From NCBI GenBank assembly GCA_028023455.1, contig JAQFVV010006505.1:746001-810000 (forward strand): a DNA stretch of 64,000 bases, given 5' to 3'. Each line of letters begins with the position of its first letter. Position 1 is the stretch's first letter. Source of the stretch: Epiperipatus broadwayi (Eukaryota > Onychophora > Udeonychophora > Euonychophora > Peripatidae). The notes beneath the pieces are model-generated. The model was not told where the DNA came from and did no database searches. It was given only the letters and a program-made list of their open reading frames with translations. This document shows, piece after piece, positions 58,136 to 64,000 of the stretch. The position numbers were made by a program, and so were the translations under genes.

Positions 58136-60333
58136 TGTAACGAGCACAGACGTTCGTTACATTGTTTTTTTTATTTATTTATTAAACATGAAAGTAAATT
58201 AAAAAGTTCGCATTTAAAAATTTTCTTTAAGAATTAAAAATTGAAATTAAATATCATCTTAAACTCGTATATATTAAATCGCACAGATAATGAAAAATTA
58301 TTAAAATAAAACTTTATTAAAGAAAAAGTATTTTAAAACTAAATTTTAAAAAGATTTGGAGATAAAATTATATCTTTAAATTTATCTTTAAATATATCTT
58401 TGATTTGGAAAACAGGTTAATTAATCAGAAATGGAAATGATAAATTTAATTAGTCAAATGTAAACCAGCCTTGGGCATTTAAATGTAAAAACATCGGTCA
58501 GATAGGAAAACAATAAAAACTTTTAGCAAATGAAATAAATCCATTGGGAAATCGGACCTCAACGAAAAGGATCATCACATCGATGACGTAATGTTAAGTC
58601 AATCTTTCAAAGTAATATAAAAGGACAAGTTTGGAAATTATTGGTTAATTATTATTGATTATTTACGATGTGACAGATATGTGTTAGTGCGGAAGTGAAG
58701 GAGAAGGGATTGAAAAAGACGCACGTTCAATCCCTTCAGTTGTTATAAAATGGAAAAATGAAACATCGCTTTTCTTATATTCAGAGGACCACAGGATCAT
58801 CGGGAAATTTAACGCTGGATTTCAAATGGCAAGCAACTGTAAAAGATGAACATTTCTAAAACCGTAAGAACTTTATAAAATATAACGAACAATATTAATT
58901 TGAAAACACTAAGAACTTTAAATTTTAAACTTTCCTAGTATTTAATTGTTACAAATAGAATCCTATCTGACCAAACTAAATTCTTTATTAATAGTGTTAT
59001 TTGATGTATTTTTTTTCTTATTTATGTAAAATCATTTCCATTTATTTATTTTTTGTTCTTTAAGTTTTTATCATGATTTTTTTGTTTTTCGTTAAATTAA
59101 TTATATAAATGTTAAACTTAAGTCGGGCGTGAATGGCTGTATAGATTTGTAAAGTTATATTAGGGGAGGGTAATCTTAGGTTATTTGTGTCGTTGTTAAA
59201 TTGGGTCAATGGATTGGATATATTGATGTAGTTAGTAGATGTAGTCGGAGATTCGCTACTGGCAGAATCGCTTCATACGCCGCACTCTCCCGTTTTGCCT
59301 ATGGAAGGAATTATAAGACGCAGAGCGCAGTTCCTTTCTATGGAGTTTTTTTTTTATTGCTCTTCTTGTCAGATAGATGTCATATTCCTATTTGACGAGA
59401 GGCAATTTCTTCTCTTAACTTTTTGGTGCCGCCGTATTTCGTATTACATTGAATACATCGATATATCAGATGGATTGGCGCCAGTTTGGCTGCGACTTTT
59501 AGCCTAAGGTTAAATAGGGATAGAATGTTTATTTTCAAAAGCAAATTTATGTAGTCTATTCATACTCGACACTAAATAAAAATGCATTAAATTTAAGTTG
59601 TTTATAGACGTTTGCATGGATTCGTTATCGGTTAATTATGTTTTGGATTTCATATTTGATCAAAATATATAGACATTCGATAAATAATGATACCTTACTG
59701 GTGAGTATCTAAAATGTATTTATTCGGATGTCTTTTAAGTTATTGGTGACAATGCAAGTATCTTATGGTGAATACTATTGGGTTACGTATAAATTTCCCT
59801 CCGCAATTGTCAGTAATCAATAATTTTGTATTTTGATCGTTTATGTTTATTTTGAAATGTTTTTGACCGTGAAATCTATGTAACCGATCTATATTCAACA
59901 TTATAAACAAGCTTTCATAAATTTATCTGTGCGAACTTAATTAAAATGTAAAATTAGAATATAATAGTAATTAAATGTAAATTAAAGTCAAAAATCAAAG
60001 TTAAAAATGTAGGTTAAATTTTGAAATGTAAAACTAATACTAAAATAATTTTAAATCTTATATATATGTGAAATAAATAAATGTTTGTGTGTTAATTACT
60101 GGCAGTGGCTTATTTTATTCTTTTTTTATATATACTCTTAGATTATATTTTTAAATCTCTGCTATTCCACTGAGCTAGTGACATGGGCTAACGACCGGAT
60201 GCAAAAATAAAAAAAAATTTTTTTTTTTTTGACTTACGTATCTGCCTACTTTATAAATTTTTCTAGGTTCAAATGCCTAGATGGCGCCCGTAGTGCAGAT
60301 ATGTTAAGTCTCCAATTTCTCCGGATCATTACA
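58136..60333 (+). repeat. 3' LTR
   Basis: 2198 bp, nearly identical to the 5' LTR, including TATA box (58616) and GC-richer block. The terminal ~45 bp diverge more than the rest. Confidence 0.85.
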
Positions 60334-60362
60334 ATATATATATTAAAACTACAACTTTAAAA

Positions 60363-60425
60363 TTATGTGCCTGAAAAAAACGACAGTAGGGACCTCTACA
60401 AATCTTTAACACAAGATTTATTTAA
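60363..60425 (-). repeat. FB4 single-arm fragment
   Basis: ACAGTAGGGACCTCTACA and ACACAAGATTTAT match an FB4 arm, diverged. Confidence 0.6.
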
Positions 60426-60885
60426 AAGATGAGCGGCCACTCTTATCTAAACCTACTTTTCTAAATAAGTAGGAGAATCTAAAGCATTTTGATTTGAGAG
60501 CATTTTAATTTGAGAGCTTTAAATAGGAATTGTTTCGTACAAACTGCTAAATTGTGGCATATACTTTAAACTCTATTTTATAATTGCTTGCCTATAATCT
60601 GTTATTCATTATAAGTTTTTTTCATTCCGATGAATGTCTTTGTCAAAATTTGATAGATTTTAATAAATATATGAGTTGGAAAAAAGAAAAGAAAACTGTG
60701 CACAGGAATGGTACTACTATTAGGCAAACTAGACGGTTACTTAGGGTAGGCAGAGCTCAATGAGGGAAACAATGCTGACATCTAAGAGTCATAAATTTAT
60801 ATGAAATATATATTTTTGTAAAAGATAATCAATTTTGTGTTTTAATTTTTTCTACAAAATAATACATTTGTTCTTAAAAATCATA
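60426..60885. other. AT-rich DNA, nothing recognised
   Basis: No supported feature. Confidence 0.4.
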
Positions 60886-60990
60886 TAATACTAAATCATC
60901 CATGCATTTTACTACTGTTACACAATGCTTTATTTACCATCTTCTATTACAGTTTACAGTTTCGATTGCCCTTGCAATCTTCTTCAGAAC
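60886..60990 (-). repeat. FB1 single-arm fragment with hammerhead-like core
   Basis: Matches the left arm of 4808-5029 (TTAAATCATC-like, ACAGTTTCGATTGCC, CAATCTTCTTCAGAACTT). Confidence 0.75.
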
Positions 60991-61435
60991 TTTTATATCT
61001 CCTAACTTCAACAGTAGCAATTTTTTTCTTTTTTAATAATCTTAGGCTTACAATGACTGCTGCACATTTTTAGTTTTAAAGCTAATTTAATTTATCAAAA
61101 ATATTCTATGTTTCGATCTGCCTATCGTGTTCATCTTTATGATTCTGTATCTGCCTTTATCACTCTGTATTTTTTTAGAAGAATTAATCATTTGCTCTGT
61201 TATCAATGTCTGAAAATTTTCATATGTTTAAACTGCTTTTCACTTCTTATGTAAAATAAAAATTATTATTAATATTAGTAAAATTATCACAATGGCTTTC
61301 AATAGTTTATAAGTGATTATGAAGTGTGTTAAATTGTTTACCCTCCATAAAAGTCTGTTTCTCTACTTGAGTGTGTCAATATCTATAGCTTAGTCAAATA
61401 AAGTATTACTAAATAATTATTTGGAACTGTAAGCA
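60991..61435. other. AT-rich DNA, nothing recognised
   Basis: No supported feature. Confidence 0.4.
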
Positions 61436-61439
61436 TTGG

Positions 61440-61862
61440 AAATGGTGATCATGTGAGGTTTTAGTGGTTTTTACCAATCACGTACATAGCATAATGGTGA
61501 CTGTGTTTATTAAAATACTAAAGACAACAAAATATATAAATTCTGAATTGGATTCAGATCTGTCTGTTTATACAAGTGAATTAGCTTGGATTGAAAACAT
61601 TATTGTGTTTTTATCTTGAGTTCATAGCTTTATAGTTAAGTAAATAAGTAAAAAGTGGCAGTTAGAGGGTAGCATTAGATGCTAAGATCTAAGTGCAGTG
61701 CTCTCAGATCCAAGGCTCCTTACTGATGAAAGTCACAAGCTAGAAACTAGTCTGGGGATATTGGATTAGTAGGCAGTAGATAGGGATTTAATATGCAAAC
61801 CTTCTAGCATCCATTGATTACAATGGCTTGCAGTAGGTGGCACTACCATCTAGAAAATTTGC
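61440..61862 (+). repeat. HH-A element, near full unit
   Basis: Runs from the tail end (GTGATCATGTGAGG) through the body (TTGAAAACATTATTGTGTTT, GTTCATAGCTTTATAGTTAAG), ribozyme and second tail start (GGCTTGCAGTAGGTGGCAC). Confidence 0.85.
61708..61766 (+). ncRNA. Type I hammerhead ribozyme candidate, complete (HH-A)
   Basis: Outer stem I ATCCAA/TTGGAT perfect; inner TCCTTA/TGGGGA all paired with two G-U; CTGATGA 61723-61729; stem II AGT/GCT; GAAAC 61743-61747; TAGTC, cleavage predicted after C61752. All core nucleotides kept; the short palindromic stem III suggests it acts as a dimer. Confidence 0.75.
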
Positions 61863-61869
61863 AACAAGA

Positions 61870-62177
61870 GAATATAGATGTAAGTGGAAAATATGGGTGA
61901 TTTAGTCTGTAAATTATGTAAGGAAGGAATAGAAAATGTTAGGCATCTGTTAATTGGATGTAAATGTTTGAAAACAGAAAGGGCACATATAATAAACTTA
62001 TGGAAGAATAAATATGAAGAAAGTGATTATACAGAAAGTGGATTATTGGTTTTTATGCTGGGTTTGGAAAAAGATAAGGGGGATATAGATATAAAGGCCA
62101 TAGAGTTCACAAAGATTATGTTGTGGAAATGGATGGAGCAGAATATGGGAAAACTTAGACTGGAGAATGGAAAATAA
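61870..62177 (+). pseudogene. LINE C-terminal fragment with CCHC-type motif
   Basis: 97-codon frame from ATG 61884: CKLCKEGIENVRHLLIGC fits the C-x2-C-x8-H-x4-C motif near the end of LINE ORF2 proteins, followed by a Trp/Lys-rich tail (LWKNKYEE, IMLWKWMEQNMGKL). 5' truncated. Which LINE clade it belongs to is unclear. Confidence 0.65.
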
Positions 62178-62990
62178 AGTGGCTAACAGGTTTCTCTGGG
62201 CATAATTGTTGAGAGATTCTTGACTTTGTTTAAGGGCAAGCTACAGTACATCACATCACATCACATTACTGTTTATCTTTTTTATAATTTTTTTGTGCTG
62301 GAAAAAATAGATTCTGCCACAGATCTGATCTCGACAATTGTTTTTCTAATTTCTAAGCTATTGGACTCTAAGAATATTTTGTCAGCTAGCAGTTCTGATT
62401 AAGCTTTTATTTAGAATTTATCTTTTGAGAATGGATTAATTCTTTTGGCAGTGAAAAAAGAATAAACAATCTGTACTTACTGAAGCTGGTGGTATATCCT
62501 GACAACTTCTGAAAATACAATTGAATATAATGGAAGAATATATGAGTATAGACCCTTTTCACCAAGTTTTCAGGCTTGAGGTTTTATACGAGTATTTGAT
62601 ATTATTTACATTTTAACAAGAAAAAATGTGATAAATTTATTAGTGAAACTAATAAATATGCCAATAAATGTAAAAAAAGCAGACTTAGAAAAATGAGGCA
62701 AGTTACAATCTGTCTGTAGTTATTGCTGTGATAATAATATATTTCTTCCAAATCAGGTGTTGTTCAGATAGGGGATATTTGGGACATATATGATATGTAA
62801 ATTTGAGGCAGCCTCATTTTTCAGACATAATAATCAACAATAGGCTTCATAATTTATTATCATGTTTGGATTTCAATCCTAAATTTAGGCCTATTATAGA
62901 TTAATACAGCATAAAATTTGAAGTTGCATATCAGATGCATAAAAAGTAGTAGTTGATAAAACAATCAGAAAATTTAATCATCATAATACA
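62178..62990. other. AT-rich DNA, nothing recognised
   Basis: No supported feature beyond a short CATCA run at 62250-62268. Confidence 0.4.
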
Positions 62991-62992
62991 TT

Positions 62993-63236
62993 ACTGACCT
63001 CATTGGAAAAATTAAAAGACTGCAGTGGAGTTGGGCTAGACATATTGCTAGAAGAGATGATAATAGATAGACAATTGAAATCTCAAACTGGATTCCAAAA
63101 GATTGTAAAAGACCCAGAAAGAGACCACATGTGAGATGGATGAATGAAATAAGAAAGTGTGCAGGTATGTTGTGGAGAAGAGAAGATGGATTGAACTTGG
63201 AGAGACCTTCATCCTGCAGTGTACTGATAATGGTTG
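62993..63236 (+). pseudogene. LINE ORF2 C-terminal fragment (RTE-like family)
   Basis: KIKRLQWSWARHIARRDDNR, stop, TIEISNWIPKDCKRPRKRP, HVRWMNEIRKCAGMLWRRE, then a frame break. It ends in a TGATGATTATGATGATGAT-type tail near 63250. Same family as 15652 and 46448. Confidence 0.8.
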
Positions 63237-63250
63237 ATGATTATGATGAT

Positions 63251-64000
63251 GATACATTGCAACAATATGATCACTGAAAATCAATATGGTGAAAAGTAAT
63301 GATAGGTATGAGCAGATTGTCTTAATGGTTGTGCTCCATGTGGAATCCTACACAGGTTAAAATATAATTTCTAATGCTATCCAGCAACTAGGCAATAGTC
63401 TGTATTTCCAGAAATTTTACAACATTCAAAAAGAAAATGTTGTGTTGGATGCTTTAACAAAAAGGCATTAAAAGTTTTGGCAATGTGGAGAGATTATCAC
63501 ACAGAATGGTACCCAGACAGGCTACTTTATTGCTTATCAAGTAAAAGTGAGATAGGCAATTCCCCCTTCATGTAACTTTTTTAGGAAGGTGTAGATGCTT
63601 TTAATTATTTAGTGTGAGTCATGAATAGTTCTATTGGTTAGTTATATCTGTATTTTATTTATGTGGTTATCTTACTGTATGGTTGTAATAACATTTTATT
63701 ACTCGGAAACAATTATTTTGTAGTAATCACTCTATCTAACAAAATGAAATCCTTTCCACAAGATGAATGGAAAGACACTTAATAATAAGATATTAAATAT
63801 TCTACATTGCACTAAATCTAAATCTTTTTTCCTGCTTAGCTACACCATGTATTGATTATGAGTCATTTACAGTCTGAAGAATATTTAGACTAACATATTT
63901 CTCCATGACACTTATTCTTCTTTTATTCTACACAGACACCTACAAAGAAACATTTTTGTGAGTTTACTAATAAAATCAAAAGGGAACAATATTTTTATTT
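63251..64000. other. AT-rich DNA to the window end, nothing recognised
   Basis: No supported feature. Confidence 0.4.

Larger units (their letters stand above)
55202..60333 (+). mobile_element. Non-autonomous LTR retrotransposon, large LTRs and tiny interior
   Basis: Two direct ~2.2-kb LTRs (55202-57395 and 58136-60333) enclose 740 bp. LTRs start TGTAACGAG and end GATCATTACA (TGTAA...TTACA ends). ATAT flanks both sides (55198-55201, 60334-60337). No gag, protease, RT or integrase is visible, so it must have been mobilised in trans. LTRs differ by roughly nine substitutions plus homopolymer indels, except at their 3' ends, so it is a recent insertion. Confidence 0.85.

Noticed and set aside
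55202-60333. Simple segmental tandem duplication
   Set aside because: TGTAA...TTACA ends, ATAT duplications, a TATA box and a primer-site-like sequence fit an LTR element better.

Overview
The window looks like repeat-dominated intergenic DNA from an AT-rich invertebrate (metazoan) genome. This is inferred from Penelope-like elements (PLEs) with GIY-YIG endonuclease remnants, several non-LTR retrotransposon (LINE) remnants, LTR retrotransposons, hAT-type and foldback MITEs, tRNA-like SINE heads and abundant microsatellites. The species cannot be named from the sequence. No intact host protein-coding gene was recognised. Almost all open reading frames are chance frames in AT-rich DNA or pieces of decayed transposon proteins.

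Layout. 1-7.7 kb: PLE 3' ends in head-to-head pairs, one interrupted by a hAT-type MITE, with foldback and tandem repeats. 8.5-23 kb: a dense field of three short repeat families (called HH-A, HH-B and HH-C here) carrying sequences that fold as type I hammerhead ribozymes, mixed with foldbacks, a tRNA-like SINE head and LINE tails. 23.08-26.67 kb: a minus-strand LTR element reduced to one ~3.5-kb LTR plus its tRNA-Lys-type primer-binding site. 27-31 kb: more HH-A elements, including a tandem ribozyme pair, an R2-type LINE remnant and a tRNA-Gly-like gene. 31.1-35.4 kb: a decayed minus-strand LINE (PHD-finger ORF1, APE endonuclease, RT) bounded by trinucleotide arrays. 37.9-44.3 kb: HH-A copies, large palindromes, and a foldback split by a 2.2-kb solo LTR. 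45-54.5 kb: a PLE tail, LINE tail, minisatellites and more ribozyme repeats. 55.2-60.3 kb: a recent LTR element with two ~2.2-kb LTRs around only 740 bp. 60.4-64 kb: foldback fragments, a complete HH-A element and two LINE tails.

Common thread: hammerhead motifs. By eye, twelve sites keep the core CUGANGA and GAAA with a type I stem layout and an NUH triplet (stem III is doubtful in one, 16802-16862). Many other copies are decayed or carry only a core-like motif. Hammerheads in PLEs and in animal retrozymes are already known as classes. What stands out here is the density, the number of unrelated carrier families in one 64-kb stretch, and the repeated palindromic or tandem layout. All folds and copy boundaries are visual; none was computed.
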